NCBI GenBank assembly: GCA_031769625.1
Contig: JAUIMM010000534.1
Span: 12,787,001-12,851,000, forward strand
Origin: Taudactylus pleione
Taxonomy: Eukaryota > Chordata > Amphibia > Anura > Myobatrachidae
Length of the DNA stretch: 64,000 nt
Reading direction: 5' to 3'
The notes beneath the pieces were generated by a model. It searched no databases, was not told the origin of the DNA, and saw nothing but the letters and a program-made list of their open reading frames with translations. The first letter of the stretch is position 1. Each line of letters starts with the position of its first letter. Both the position numbers and the translations under genes were made by a program. Of this stretch, positions 11,650 through 23,094 are shown one piece after another.

Positions 11650-12134
11650 CAGTGGCATAGCCATGAGGGGTGGTGCAGGGGAGCGAGAGCTCCGCCAGCT
11701 GAAGATCAGCACACAATCAGTGCCTATGATGGCCCCAGCTTTGCCCAGATCCCGGCAGCATTGCGGAAGTGATGTAATGATGTTGCGATGTTGCAGGTCA
11801 AAAATTGGAAGAGACGCAAATGTCAGCACTGCAGAGGACAGGAGGGGTCATCAGGAGTGGGCATGCATGAGGGGTATAGAGCATACTGTAATACAGATCA
11901 AACAGGTGAGGTGAGGAGATACTATACAGGATACATAGATGGGGGGAACACAATACAGATTGGGGGCAGAATATTGGACATACAATGAGAAGCACAGAAT
12001 ATGAAATACAAATGGGGGGGGGGGATTTGGGAGTCTGGTGAACCCTATTAGGAGCATGTGGAAAACACCTGGACCGGGTGAGCTGATTTTTCAATGTTTG
12101 CTCCCCCTCATGTCAAAAGCTGATTACACCACTG
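11650..12134. mobile_element. Non-autonomous hAT element (485 bp)
   Basis: Starts CAGTGGCATAGCCATGAGGG and ends with CCCCCTCATGTC...TTACACCACTG; the end pattern CAGTGGYRTA is typical of hAT. The flanking 8-mers CTCACAGT and CTCACTGC agree only in the first five bases, so the target duplication is decayed or misplaced. No ORF of note. Confidence 0.6.
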
Positions 12135-12412
12135 CTCACTGCACTCACTTCATGGGAAACACTGATCTAGTAAATAGTGAGGCAGTTTCAGTTTGTACAT
12201 ATCTGATTTGTTTTATAAAAGGTCAGAGAGCCCTATGGGTGGTGAAAATGGGTGCTAGGAATAAAATGAGTTACCACCACCAATAACACTGCTGACGATA
12301 AATTTTACATGTGCAGCTCGATGGAGGTTTGCCCAGTGAATCAGTAGTTTAACTATCACTATTAGCTCAGAGCCAATATTCTATGTCAGTGAAAATTCTA
12401 CCTGTCACTATA

Positions 12413-12931
12413 GGCCTGATTCACTACTGTTTGTAACTGCGGTTACGGACGAAATCAGACGACTGTTGCATTGTGCGCATACATATGCATCACAGTACGC
12501 CCACGCAAGCTGGTCGCTGTGATCGGGACTATGATCTCAGTGACTATGCAGACTCATTGCAGAGTGATTGACAGGAAGTGCCATTTGTGGGTGGTGACCG
12601 GGACGGGGGGGGGATGTTGAAACGCGGGCATGCTAGTGTGTTTCAATGCTGTTACACGGGCATGCATAAATTAGCCACTGCAATGCCATACGCAGCCTCA
12701 GGTCTCATAACATGCGATGAAGTTAGCAATTTCTGGGTAAGGTCTGACCTTGTGCAAGTGTGCGTGAGGCTGCATGGTATTCAATTGTACCGATGTTTGT
12801 AATGTAAAGTGGGTGTTCCTGTGTAGTGCTGCGATGGCATAGCGATCGCAATGGATTAGCATACTATAGCAGTTGAACTGCGTGCGTAATCGCTATTGCA
12901 ATCGCGGTTGTGATCCGTAGTGAATCAGGCC
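12413..12931. mobile_element. Harbinger-type MITE (519 bp), shared by copies B and C
   Basis: Begins GGCCTGATTCACTAC and ends GTAGTGAATCAGGCC. The left flank is ATA; the right flank is GTA here but ATA in copy C (32411-32413), so the duplication was ATA with one later change. In C the left half is deleted. The insertion therefore predates the B-C duplication. Confidence 0.85.
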
Positions 12932-13469
12932 GTATGATAGGTAAAAATGTTGCTAAATATTATTCTTATTCTGAAGAGAAATATGAAAATCTAATAATTG
13001 GAAATGTATTGAAGCCTTGTAAATTCAACCTTTTATTCTAAAATATGAAATATTGTTGTGTCTATGGCATATTATAATAATGTATACTTGCAAACAATTA
13101 TCTACTGCAGAAATGTGGAACTACAGTAGGTTAATAAAAAAATATTTTCTTGTGGAGTACTACCCACTTGCGAAGTGAGCTGACATTTTTTGCAATGGAG
13201 AAAGTCTGTGCCTTTCAAATTTTTCTAATGAACACCAAAACTTTGTGGGTGTTGATGGATGAGACCACATGTACTGTACCCATGCAGTACTTACACAGCA
13301 TCAAAGGTTGAATCAGGTAGCAGATGACAGGGGTGAAGCAAGGTTTTCTGTCACTTGGGGCAAAGACTCACCTTGGCACCCACCTCCCTTAACCCATCCC
13401 AGGAGATAGTAGTCACCCTCTAAATATGTGGCCACCATGTAATACCTAGTAGGTACAGGCTGGTTCACC

Positions 13470-13765
13470 ATCGGCTTTGCCTCTGTGTCTCTCCAGCCTT
13501 ATCCCCTTATCTCTCTAGCCTTATCCCACCCTATAGTTCTCAGCCTCACCCACGCTCTGTGTCTCCCACATCCTCACTGTGTCTCTCAGGCCCATCCCCA
13601 TGCATCTCTAATCCCCACACTGTGTCTCTCCAGTACATCCCCCTCTGTCTCTCCAGAACATCCTTTTGTCTTTTCAGCAAATCCCACACTATCTCCTCCC
13701 CATGTCTTTAGCACCATCCCCTCGTGTTTCTCTGCATCACCAGCCTCATTTGCCCTCATGTCATT
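13470..13765. repeat. CT-rich simple sequence, copy B
   Basis: Degenerate pyrimidine-rich stretch of TCTCTCCAG / TTATCCC / CCCACAC units. It has a counterpart at 33460-33760 in copy C. Open frames through it are Ser/Pro/His-rich artefacts of composition. Confidence 0.7.
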
Positions 13766-14091
13766 ACATTACAACCCCCAAAGCAAATCAAAATCAGCTG
13801 CTTAAATCTGTACGGCTATTTTATTCTATGTACTGCTCCCTGTAATGAAAAGGAAATTCTGTGATGTGACATTGTAGTGGTATTCGCTTAGTAGAGGCCA
13901 GCCACAATGGAGCACAGGATAGATCTATATCAGGTATTTAATCCATGGAAATTGGATTAAGTAGAAGTAGCTATATTAGATCCAGTTCAGTAGCGCATGC
14001 AGGGGGGTTTCTAAGTACCTAGAAACCCCCCTGCCTGGCCAATACATCCCCACAGTGCACAAATAGTCCTTGTTTTTTAAAGTGAGACAGA

Positions 14092-14643
14092 GGCCCTCAT
14101 TCAGAGGCGGTCGGAGGATGCAAGCGGTCGCTCAGAAACTGGGCGGCCACTTGCATCCTGACCGCCCGCCTCTGTTTCGGTTGTTAGGCTGTGGGTTTAC
14201 ACCCTCAGCTCTAACGACCGCTAGGGTGATGGTCGCGATGGTCATAGACCATCGCGACCATCGGGGCTTACGACGAGACCCTAGGGTAGGGTCTCACTTG
14301 TCGTAAGCCCCGGAGAGCTTCTGGCTCTGTCAGAGCCAGAAGCTCTCCACTGACTTCATTAGTGATGTCAGTGGGGCCTCCCCCAAATGGCAGGCGTTCC
14401 CATAGGAACACCTCAGTTTGGGCTGCCACCCCCCCCGGCCCGCCTTCCAAACGGGGCGAGCTGTCAATCAACATCGACAGCTCGCCCCCTTTGGAAAGAG
14501 ACCCGCTACGACCGGCGCTGTCGGTCGTAGCGGGTCTCACGCATGCGCACGAGGGAGCCGGCTCCCTCGTGCGCATGCGCACAGGCAAAACATTGAGGCA
14601 GCCGTGCAGTCGTAGACCGTACGGCCACCTCTGAATAAGGTCC
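14092..14643. mobile_element. Multi-hairpin Harbinger-type MITE 1 (552 bp)
   Basis: Ends GGCCCTCATTCAGAGGCGG and, inverted, GGACCTTATTCAGAGGTGG; flanked by AGA (14089-14091, 14644-14646), and copy C shows the empty site. Most of its length is a string of adjacent perfect or near-perfect hairpins, for example 14228-14263 (GATGGTCGCGATGGTC and inverse), 14262-14312, 14318-14347 (AGCTTCTGGCTCTG), 14348-14373 (CCACTGACTTCATTAGTGATGTCAGTGG type), 14456-14484, 14505-14539 and 14541-14581. No coding capacity. Confidence 0.9.
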
Positions 14644-14704
14644 AGAGAGCTTTGTCTCTGTCTCATCAGGCCGGTCTGTGAGCTCCGAATGGGCAGCTTC
14701 AGCT

Positions 14705-14915
14705 TGATAGCAGTCCGACTGACAACGTGATGTTATTAAGCGGCAGTTACCACGGATAACTATAGCGTTTAGCATCCAGCCGGCCTATGTGTGCATATAA
14801 TTAGGCTACCTGACAGCAGTGTGGCTGACAGCGTGATGTTATTGAGCGCCAGTGACCGCGCCTGACCATAGCCTCTACCGTACAGTTGGCTAATGTATGC
14901 ACGTGTTTCAGTTTA
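14705..14915. repeat. Two copies of the ~105-bp motif in copy B
   Basis: The AGTCCGACTGACAACGTG motif at 14708 and its relative at 14813 correspond to 6633 and 6738 in copy A and to 34128 and 34233 in copy C. Confidence 0.7.
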
Positions 14916-16879
14916 TAACATTAAATTATTAATGAACAGCAGTGACCACAATAAAAGAGAGCTCAGTAGATAATTAGTGTAAATATGTTCCTATGTTTGA
15001 ATATGACTACTATGTAGCTACTAATAGTTCCTTCATATGCAGAGAGAGCGACTGTGATTACTGCAAGCTCGATCATCATCCAAGATACCAGTATTTGATT
15101 GATGGAAGTATATCAATTTAAATATAGCATGAATAAAGATATCATTTTAATAACATAAGAAAGAGTACAGAGAGATATTGGTTTGAACAACAGCTTCAGA
15201 TAAATAAAATAGGGTTATTCATTATCCTGATAATAATTATTATGTGAGAAGGTAAGTGCTGCTGAACGATAGACATATATTTGACTGAATAATTATATAT
15301 GAACAAATAGTTACTTCCAGGTTATCTTGATATTATCACACAATTAGTGCATTTGTGTGTAATTCAGGAGTAAAACACAGACACCATAAATAAAGTTGTA
15401 GCACTGTAGCTCTACCTTTATTATTTGAAAAGCCATTAGAGGTATGGCAAATCTTATTGAATGATGTGACAAGTAACAACATTTGGGAACATTAATAACC
15501 ACCCACATGCTAAAATCAGCAACACATTTATATACACACAGTCACTAGAATGGCAAGGATAGTATCCTTCATAATAACAAGCTAGATATGAACATTTCAC
15601 GCCTTTCTGCTTTCAGCCCATTTGAGATATTTAACGAAGATGGTACTACAAATACGGGTATTAACCATTATATAATAGAGATAGTACTACTAATACGGGT
15701 ATCAGCCACTATACAAGATTATTACTACTAGATAAATAAAAGACACACAATAACCAGTGGTTCATAGTAATTAGTGTATTTTAGATTCATTTTGTTTTTG
15801 CAATAAAAATATATATGTATTTGTATTCTCTTTTTTCACACATCTAGTGCACTTATATGGTTGTTTTGTTAGTGTATGTACATTATGTTTTTGTTAAGCA
15901 TTTATTTTTCGCTTAAGATATGTCTCTTTGAACAACTGACGTATTTTAACTAGTACTGATAAAAGTTATAGTTTATCAAAATTCTGGTCCAGATGCACTG
16001 CCAATTAGACTTTTTTTTCTTTTTTGTTTGTATATATAGCACAATCCAAGTCATATAATCCCTGAAATGTTTTATTATGCTATAGTATTCCTGATAACAA
16101 CCCCTTGTCCATTGTTAAGTGATGGATCCTGCCTTTACAATTATGGTTCCAGAGCAATGTGGACTACAGTATGTTGCTTGGTGACACTAACTTGGCATGG
16201 TGCAGTCATCTCCACTTCAGTTATATTGTACAGTACTGGGCAGCAAATTTTAAGCAGAGTCCTTCACCTGAGATGGAGAGATACAGGATCTCCCTATTGG
16301 AAAATTGAAAATAGCCTTCAGGACTCCTCGTGTAGAAGAAGCCTTAATAGGACGGCACTTGTACCAACAAAGCATTACAGTAGTTGAGAAATAAAGGCTT
16401 ATTGATTACCGAAAAAAATCAATCATCTCATGAAGATAAGAAAACAACTTCAAGTCTACTGTATTAAGCACAAGAAAGTCAGGCATAGAACTCATTCATA
16501 TTTCAAATAACTGTACAGAAAACTTTTTCTGCAACAAGAAAAAAAAGTTATATTTTATAAAAATTCTGGTGTAGGTGCATTGCCAATTAGACTTCTTTTT
16601 CTTCCTTTTTGTTTATATGTTGGTTCAAGTCTGGCGGTGGCAGAGGAGTAGCATGAAGCCATGGCACCCGGAGGATGCTATTGTTATGCGCCCCCTCCCT
16701 CTACTGAATTTTGCCAAAGTGGTCGTGGGCCACATCTGCCACAACAGGAGCTCAAACCTACCTACTGTTTTCTCTGGCTGTCAGTACACGCCATTGATAA
16801 AATAAAGGCAGGGAGGGGATGTATGTTTATGCAGTCCCCTGCAAGCAGCTGCTGCAGAGAGCGCTTGTCCAAAAGTAGT

Positions 16880-17215
16880 GACAGTCACAGGGGGAGAGGC
16901 AGGCAAGGACTGGAGGCAGATGGGGAGGCAGTGAGTAGGTGGGTGAGGACAGGAGGTAAGTGAGGACTAAGAGGCAGCTGAGGACGCAATTGGATAGACG
17001 GGAGTGGACTTGAGGCAGGTGGGCAGGTAGGCAGGAGAGGACTGGAGCCAGACAAGAAGCCAGTGAGGAGGTGTGCGGGTAAGTGGGAGAGGACTGGATG
17101 AGGGCAAGGAGGCATGCTGATAGGTAGGAAAGGACTGGATGGTGGCAGGAAGACAAGCACAGAGGCGTGCTGGTAGGCAGGAGAGGACTTCAGGCAGGCA
17201 ACTAGGTAGAGAGTT
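16880..17215. repeat. G-rich minisatellite, copy B
   Basis: Degenerate units of the type GGCAGGAGAGGACTGGA with GAGGCAGGTGGG spacers. A counterpart lies at 62585-62890 in copy C; copy A lacks it, having a direct join at about 8820. Confidence 0.75.
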
Positions 17216-17409
17216 GAACTTGTGAATGTAAAGTGAAAAAATAGTAACCGTGTCAATAATAAATTATTGTAATTATAATTAACTATTGGCAGCCCTACTT
17301 CCCTCTTACTTTCTCTCTCACTCCTCTTTACTGTCTTTCTCTGCTCCCCTTTTTTTCTCATTTTACTTTTTCCCCTTCTACCACCCTTGCAGCGCTTGCC
17401 ACTCAATTC

Positions 17410-17413
17410 CACC

Positions 17414-17445
<32 letters not shown>

Positions 17446-17780
17446 CTCACTCCCCCCAACTTGCGGCCACAATAATACCCCCCGCCCGCAATAACCCCCC
17501 TGCCCGCGGCCACAGTAATTCTCCCCGCTCGCGGCCACAAGGTTCACCCCCGCTCGCAGCCAAAACCATCCTTCCTGCTCGCACCCACAGAAATCTCCCT
17601 GCTCACAGCCACAATAATCCACCACTCCCATTCATGGCTACAAGCTTCACCCACGCTTGCCACAAGCATGCTTCCCTCTTACAGCCACAATAATCTCACC
17701 TGCTCGCAGCCACAATAATCCACCCCCCCCCGCTTGTGGCTACACGCATCTTTCCCACTTGCAGCCACAGTAATTCTCCT
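17410..17780. repeat. (TA)n tract and C-rich minisatellite, copy B
   Basis: A (TA)n run at about 17417-17445 is followed by degenerate CTCGCGGCCACAATAAT-type units up to 17780, equivalent to 8850-9185 in copy A. Confidence 0.75.
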
Positions 17781-18229
17781 CATTGTCGTGAGGGCAGCCT
17801 CCCCCACCCAGAAACTGAGGACAAGGGTGCATTCCTACCTGCACCCCTGTGCAGTACTCTATGTTAGGATACAATGCAGGCAGGAGCAGAGGAGGAGGCG
17901 ATCATGGAACCCTGGCTGCAGTGCACCTGGAACCGGCACCCCGGACACTGTCTTCAATTAAACAACTGCTGGAGTCGTACTCCAGTAGCTGCCAGCACCC
18001 TCTGATCTGTCTGGTGCCTGTAGCTCGCGCTCTTCTGGAACTGCACTCCCTACACCCCTGGGGAGTGGCACATCCCAGACAATCTGAATTAAGTGATGCG
18101 ATTTTGGGATAATTGGACCAATTTACAATTGTAACTTTGGATGTGTATGTAGGTTGTTTATCTTGCGCGTAGGATATCAGTTTTGTTTACTAAATTGAAA
18201 CACGTAGTTTTATCAGAGGAGTGTAAAAA

Positions 18230-18778
18230 GGCCCTCATTCAGAGCCGTATGCTCTGAGCAGAGCGCACGCTCTGCATGAGGGCCGGGCTCCTTTTTCATG
18301 GAGCGTCCTCCTGGACGCTCGTATAGCTGTGGGTCACCACCCACAGGCTATACGAGCGTGCATTTTGATGGCCGCGATGGTCGTGACCATCGCGACCATC
18401 GAAATTGCGAGCCGGAGCCTGCGGTTGAGGTTTTCAACCGCAAGCTCCGGAGTGATTTTGGCTCTATCAGAGCCAAAATCACTCCCACTGACATCACTAG
18501 TGATGTCAGTGGGCCGGCTTCTGACGGGAGGCGTTCCCGTGGGAACGCCCCCGTCAGGGAGGCACGCCCCCGGCACGCCCACCAAAGGGGGCGTGCTGTC
18601 AATCAACATTGACAGCACGCCCCCTTTGATCGGACACAACGAGCGAAGGAAAGTCCTTCGCTCGTCGTGTCTGGCGCATGCGCACGACGGAGCTCCCTCC
18701 GTCGTGCGCATGCTCAGTGCAGACCATCGACCCACTTGCGAGCGTACAGCCGCTCGCGAGTGGGTCTGAATCAGGCCC
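18230..18778. mobile_element. Multi-hairpin Harbinger-type MITE 2 (549 bp)
   Basis: Begins GGCCCTCATTCAGAGCC and ends GGGTCTGAATCAGGCCC, flanked by AAA on each side (18227-18229, 18779-18781). It consists of about ten consecutive hairpins: GAGCGTCC (18301-18320), GTATAGC..GGTCACCACC (18321-18354), GATGGYCGCGATGGTC (18367-18402), CCGGAGC/GCTCCGG (18411-18449), GTGATTTTGGCTCT (18452-18482), CACTGACATCACTAGTG (18484-18511), GACGGGAGGCGTTCCC (18520-18556), GGGGGCGTGCTGTCAA (18586-18624), ACACAACGAGCGAAGG (18634-18671), GCATGCGCACGACGGAG (18676-18714), CCCACTTGCGAGCG (18730-18764). Several arms are shared with MITE 1. Confidence 0.9.
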
Positions 18779-18910
18779 AAAGTCAGCTTAATTAGGATCA
18801 GAGTGTATAGTAAAGATAGTGTTCTCTAGTGTAAGTGGTAAGTAAACTTGATTGTGGGAAGTAACTGGCTCTGCCAATATGAAATGAAGGCATATATTTA
18901 CCAAGCCTTA

Positions 18911-19227
18911 GATGGAGATTAAGAGGTCTATTTACTAAGACTTGGATGGAGATAAAGTGAACTGAGAAAGTACCAGCCAACCAGCTCCTAACTGTCATTT
19001 TTCAAATTCAGCCTGCAACATGGCAGTTAAAAGCTGATTGGCTGGTATTTTATCGCCATTCACTTTTTATCCATCCAAGGCTTAGGTATTAGATCCCTAA
19101 GTACCAGCCAAGCAGATCCTAGCTGTCATTTTCAAAAACAGCTTGTGGCATGGATGTTAGGAGCTGATTGGCTGGTACTTTATCTCCATTCACTTTATCT
19201 CCATGCAAGGCTTAATAAATAGACCCC
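18911..19227. mobile_element. Palindromic MITE, double copy, in copy B
   Basis: Equivalent of 10327-10630: AGGTCTATTTACTAAGAC at the left and CTTAATAAATAGACCCC at the right, with an internal second stem near 19075-19100. Shared with copy A, hence older than the duplication. Confidence 0.7.
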
Positions 19228-19263
19228 TCATAGACAAATAGATCAAGATTACATTTGACAGTA

Positions 19264-19546
19264 TTCCCCCTGCATGCAAATCTAAGCTGTTAATTTTACA
19301 AAGTACATTTTAGTGTTTTAACTCTCTAGGTTGTGATCTTCTCACCGATGATACCGGAAAGCTGTTGAGAAAGAGTCGATCAGTACAACACCAAACCCTG
19401 TTTGCTTATCATGTACTAAACCTTAGATACCAAATAATCTTTTATTTCACAACATTAGCAATAAATGAATAAACCCTGGATATTACACTTTGAAGCTATG
19501 GAACCTTTTATGTGAGTGTGCAGTGTGTAAGTATTATGGGTCTGGG
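19264..19546. other. Unassigned DNA after copy B
   Basis: No gene or repeat recognised. It ends with the 8-bp target duplication GGTCTGGG (19539-19546) of the next element. Confidence 0.5.
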
Positions 19547-21420
19547 CAGGGGCGGATTGGGAAATGAAAGTGGCCCTGGAAAAAAACATGAAGAGGCCCT
19601 ATGTGTGCGCACCGAAGGAGCACGCTGAAAAAGTGGGTGTGGCTTTGCATCAAGGGGTGTGGCTTTGTGACAAGGGGTGTGGCCTTGTGTGAAATGTTAT
19701 GCAAGCAAGCTGGTCTCCTTGTTTTCATCTTGCTGTGGACATGTCCACCCCTCTGGGAGCTGATGTATATGCCCCCAGTCCCTCTCACCAGAGAATAAAC
19801 ACAGCATGTGAATAAGTATTTTCTTACCTATATGATTTCTTTGCAACTCTGAAGAAATTGATCCTCCCTGGACAGGCAGTGTCCTCAGTCAGTTTTCACT
19901 ATTCATGCAGGAGATAAGATGGTCCGGAAGCCGCCTGTTAGCGTAGGAATAAAGCCAATGTCATCAACATGCAACATAGGTTCCCGCCAGTATCATCTCC
20001 CTGTATCTCACCAGCACCATCCCCCTGTCACTCTCCACTACCATCCACCTGGGTCTCTCCAATACATCCCACTGTCCAGCTGCACCTACTCTTTTCCCCC
20101 AGGGCCATCGTCTTTTTTTCCCAGCACCATCTCCTCTGTGCTCCCAGTGTCAACCCTCTCCCCACATCACAGCATCCTCCCGCAGCACAGCAAAACCCTC
20201 TCCCCACATCACAGCATCCTCCCGCAGCATAGCAAAACCATCTCCCCTCACAGCACTGCTCACAGCCCGCTCACAGCACAGCCTGCTCACAGCACAGCCT
20301 CCCTCATATGACATCTCCCCTCAGAGCATAACCCCTCATTACAGCCTATCACAGCACAGCCCCCCTCATCACAGGCCCCCTTTTCACAGCTCCTCACATA
20401 TATATTATACACACATATACATTATCGTCAAATTATAAATAATATAATGTTTAATATACATTATTATAAAATTTAACCCTGATCTAAATTAGGTCGCAGC
20501 TCTGGCATGTGAAACCTAATGTGCACAGCGCCCACCTAAGCGTCCATAGCAAGCGCACACCGCAGTAATGGGTGAGAAAAGCACTGGGGTAAGTATAACA
20601 GGACAGGAGGTGGTGGGGGCAGAGAGGGTATGGGGACAGGAGGAGCTGCAGAGGAGGCAACTGTGGTGACCCAGCGTGTCTATTAATTTATACACACTCA
20701 TACAGTCTACACATTCCCCTGTTTAGTATGAGACAAAGGAAATATTTTTCAAAGCAATTTACTGCAGCAAACCAATGCTTTCAATTTGGGATTTCACCAA
20801 TTATACTTCATTTGTGACTACGGCAAAGAAGAGAGACACTCACCCGTTTCTGCAGCAGGTTACCTCTCTTCTCTGTCAGGGACAGACAGCTCTTACTGAG
20901 CCATATCAGTATCCACTAAGTTCTGCTAGTATGCAGCTCAGCCTTCTCCTCCTCGGCTCTTCTTCACCCAGGGATGCCATGGCCATGCGCGCACATAATG
21001 CGTGGCATGACGTTATCGCGTCATGTCGCGTGAATTCCCAGAAGTTATTCCTATTGGTTAGGGAGGCAGAGCTCCGAAACTACAAGTGGGTTAGACCTCA
21101 TATGGCCCTTCCCTCTCCATGGATGCATGCGCTACTGGAGGCGGGGTTACTGACAGGCATCGGCAGACTGGAAGGCACAAGGTGAGTGACACGCTACTCG
21201 GGTGGGCTGCCTGTGAACCATGCAGGAAGGACCAGCGCGAGAGACGCACTACAGGGGGCGGGGCCGCTGACAAGCCATGGCTGTCAATCATACAAGGACT
21301 AGAGTGTGTGACGTGCTACTGGGGGTGGAGCAACAGGCAGCCCCACGGTCCCTTCGGCCCCACAGATCCGTCGGCCCACCGGGAAACATTCCGGTGACCT
21401 TAACGGCCAATCCACCCCTG
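19547..21420. mobile_element. Non-autonomous hAT element (1874 bp)
   Basis: Begins CAGGGGCGGATTGGG and ends CCAATCCACCCCTG, with an exact 8-bp target duplication GGTCTGGG at 19539-19546 and 21421-21428. No transposase is visible. Inside are a CT/CA-rich stretch (20000-20400, including a 43-bp direct repeat at about 20160 and 20203), an AT-rich block near 20400-20470, and GC-rich flanks. Confidence 0.9.
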
Positions 21421-21428
21421 GGTCTGGG

Positions 21429-21582
21429 AAAAGACGTTAGTTAATTTGTGGCAGATGCGTACGCATGAAGCTAATAAACTGTTCACATGCAGGAAATCAT
21501 GCATTTGCTAATGTGCGTTATGTTAACAGCGCAACTGTGCATAATGTGTGGTGCTTATGCATGCGAGTCTATTTATGATGGA

Positions 21583-21613
<31 letters not shown>
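21429..21613. repeat. Short spacer ending in a (TA)n tract
   Basis: No gene. The (TA)n run at about 21587-21613 directly abuts the 3' end of the left Penelope-like copy. Confidence 0.8.
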
Positions 21614-21617
<4 letters not shown>

Positions 21618-22731
21618 AAGGAGTACAGCGGCACTCACAGGACTTGAAATAAATGAGACTCACGATTCCAAAGGATCAGCGTCCAACGTTTCAGTCGGTG
21701 TGACTTTTATCAAGAACAACTGTGAACAACAACACATCTTACCTAAATACCCAGTGAGATCCCATAATGTCCATGCCTGATTGCCCTGCCGCCCGCCTGT
21801 TGACCAACGTCATAGAGGCGGGACCGGCGCCGTGCTGACACGGCTGTCTGGAGCTCCAGGTGCCGCATAATGGTTACTGATGCAGCCCGGCTCTAATGGG
21901 TGGTCACGTGTCATCACGTGGCTCACACAAGCGTCGGATGTCTGTGCGGGTCACCATGGCAACCCAGTAACATGCAAGCGCTGTGTGGGATAAAGAAATA
22001 TATGTATCTCCAGGCAGTGAATGACTGCAATGTAATAAAATGTAATAATAGGCGTGCTGCGCATAAATTTAGATGATGAGAGTTTAGACTGGTGTCTAAT
22101 AGATGATAAAAAAGAAATGTTGCGAAATACACGGAGGTGCCGTGCAGGGAATATGGGCAGGACACAATATGGACAAGAAATAAATAATACATGATGAATA
22201 AGGAACCAATTATGTGCAGATACCAAACCCAAGTATGCAGCCTGTGCTGCATACACTAAAATGACATAGAAATTAAATCATAAAAAATAACAAATGAAAA
22301 ATGAACAATTGAATACAAAAACATGAGCTGTGAAAAGGCAGGATAGGAAGCTAATGTCCCCATGAATGCAATATATAAAAAAACAAATGGATGGTAAGTA
22401 ATGCTCTTAAGATCATGCTGCCTGCCACACTTATATGTGTGTACATGGTAAAATATATGAGACATTACAGTGTTAGATATATCAATATATAATGGCACAT
22501 CAGTATGCATGCTGAACCACAGGCAGAAATGGAGACATCAGAAAACCTTATTAGACAAAACTAAAATTCAATGTAACTACTGTTGGAAGTCATCATCAAT
22601 ACAATGCAGAGCTGTTAAAGGTAACAGGTCAAGAAATAAATTGAAAGTATAACAAACATAGGGAAATGAGGGGAACAGCGGAATAGAAATGTGGATGAGA
22701 AGTCTCAAAATATAACCATGGATGTTGCCAT

Positions 22732-22820
22732 CTTACAGTACCAGGTATTGCGAGGAGGTCTCCCGTCCAAGTACTAGCCTGGCCTACACTGCTTAGCTTC
22801 AAAGATCAGACGGTATAAGG
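22732..22820 (-). ncRNA. 5S rRNA-like sequence inside the left Penelope-like copy
   Basis: The minus strand matches the 3' two-thirds of vertebrate 5S rRNA: GTCTGATCTTTGAAGCTAAGCAG, then GTACTTGG.CGGGAGACC and AATACCTGGTACTGTAAG. That covers the internal A-box, intermediate element and C-box positions; the first ~35 bases of 5S are missing. Probably derived, not a functional rRNA gene. Confidence 0.8.
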
Positions 22821-23094
22821 CGCGTCCAGTATAGAATGACTGTAATCCAGGCATTTATTATCCAGAATATAGGTAAAGCCCTTAGGGCCTGAAGAGACAA
22901 AGAACATCCACCAGGAATGGAAATGGAAGGATGGAATGACAAAGGGAAAAGAAAGAAACAAAATGGGAAAGAAAAAAAACAAAGGCATAACACATAGGAT
23001 AATAATATGATATCCTGTGAAATGATGGAAGGGTAAAATATACCCAGTGTGTGTAAATAATGTCCAGCTGTTCCAATAAGAAATAACCCACACT

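Larger units (their letters stand above)
12151..19263. repeat. Large repeated segment, copy B
   Basis: Aligns with copy A over 14703-19263 and with copy C from 12151 (matching 32031). Compared with C it carries two extra MITEs (14092-14643, 18230-18778) but lacks the Tc1, the 14-kb element and the retrovirus. It therefore serves as the empty-site reference for those three insertions. Confidence 0.85.

Noticed and set aside
16885..17631. 248-codon minus ORF rich in Ser, Pro and His
   Set aside because: It reads through minisatellite and (TA)n sequence; the frame is not kept in copy C.
19919..20311. 130-codon Ser/Pro/His ORF
   Set aside because: Lies in CT/CA-rich simple sequence of a non-autonomous hAT.
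22732..22820. Functional 5S rRNA gene
   Set aside because: The 5' third is missing and the stretch lies inside a retroelement 3' region in both arms.
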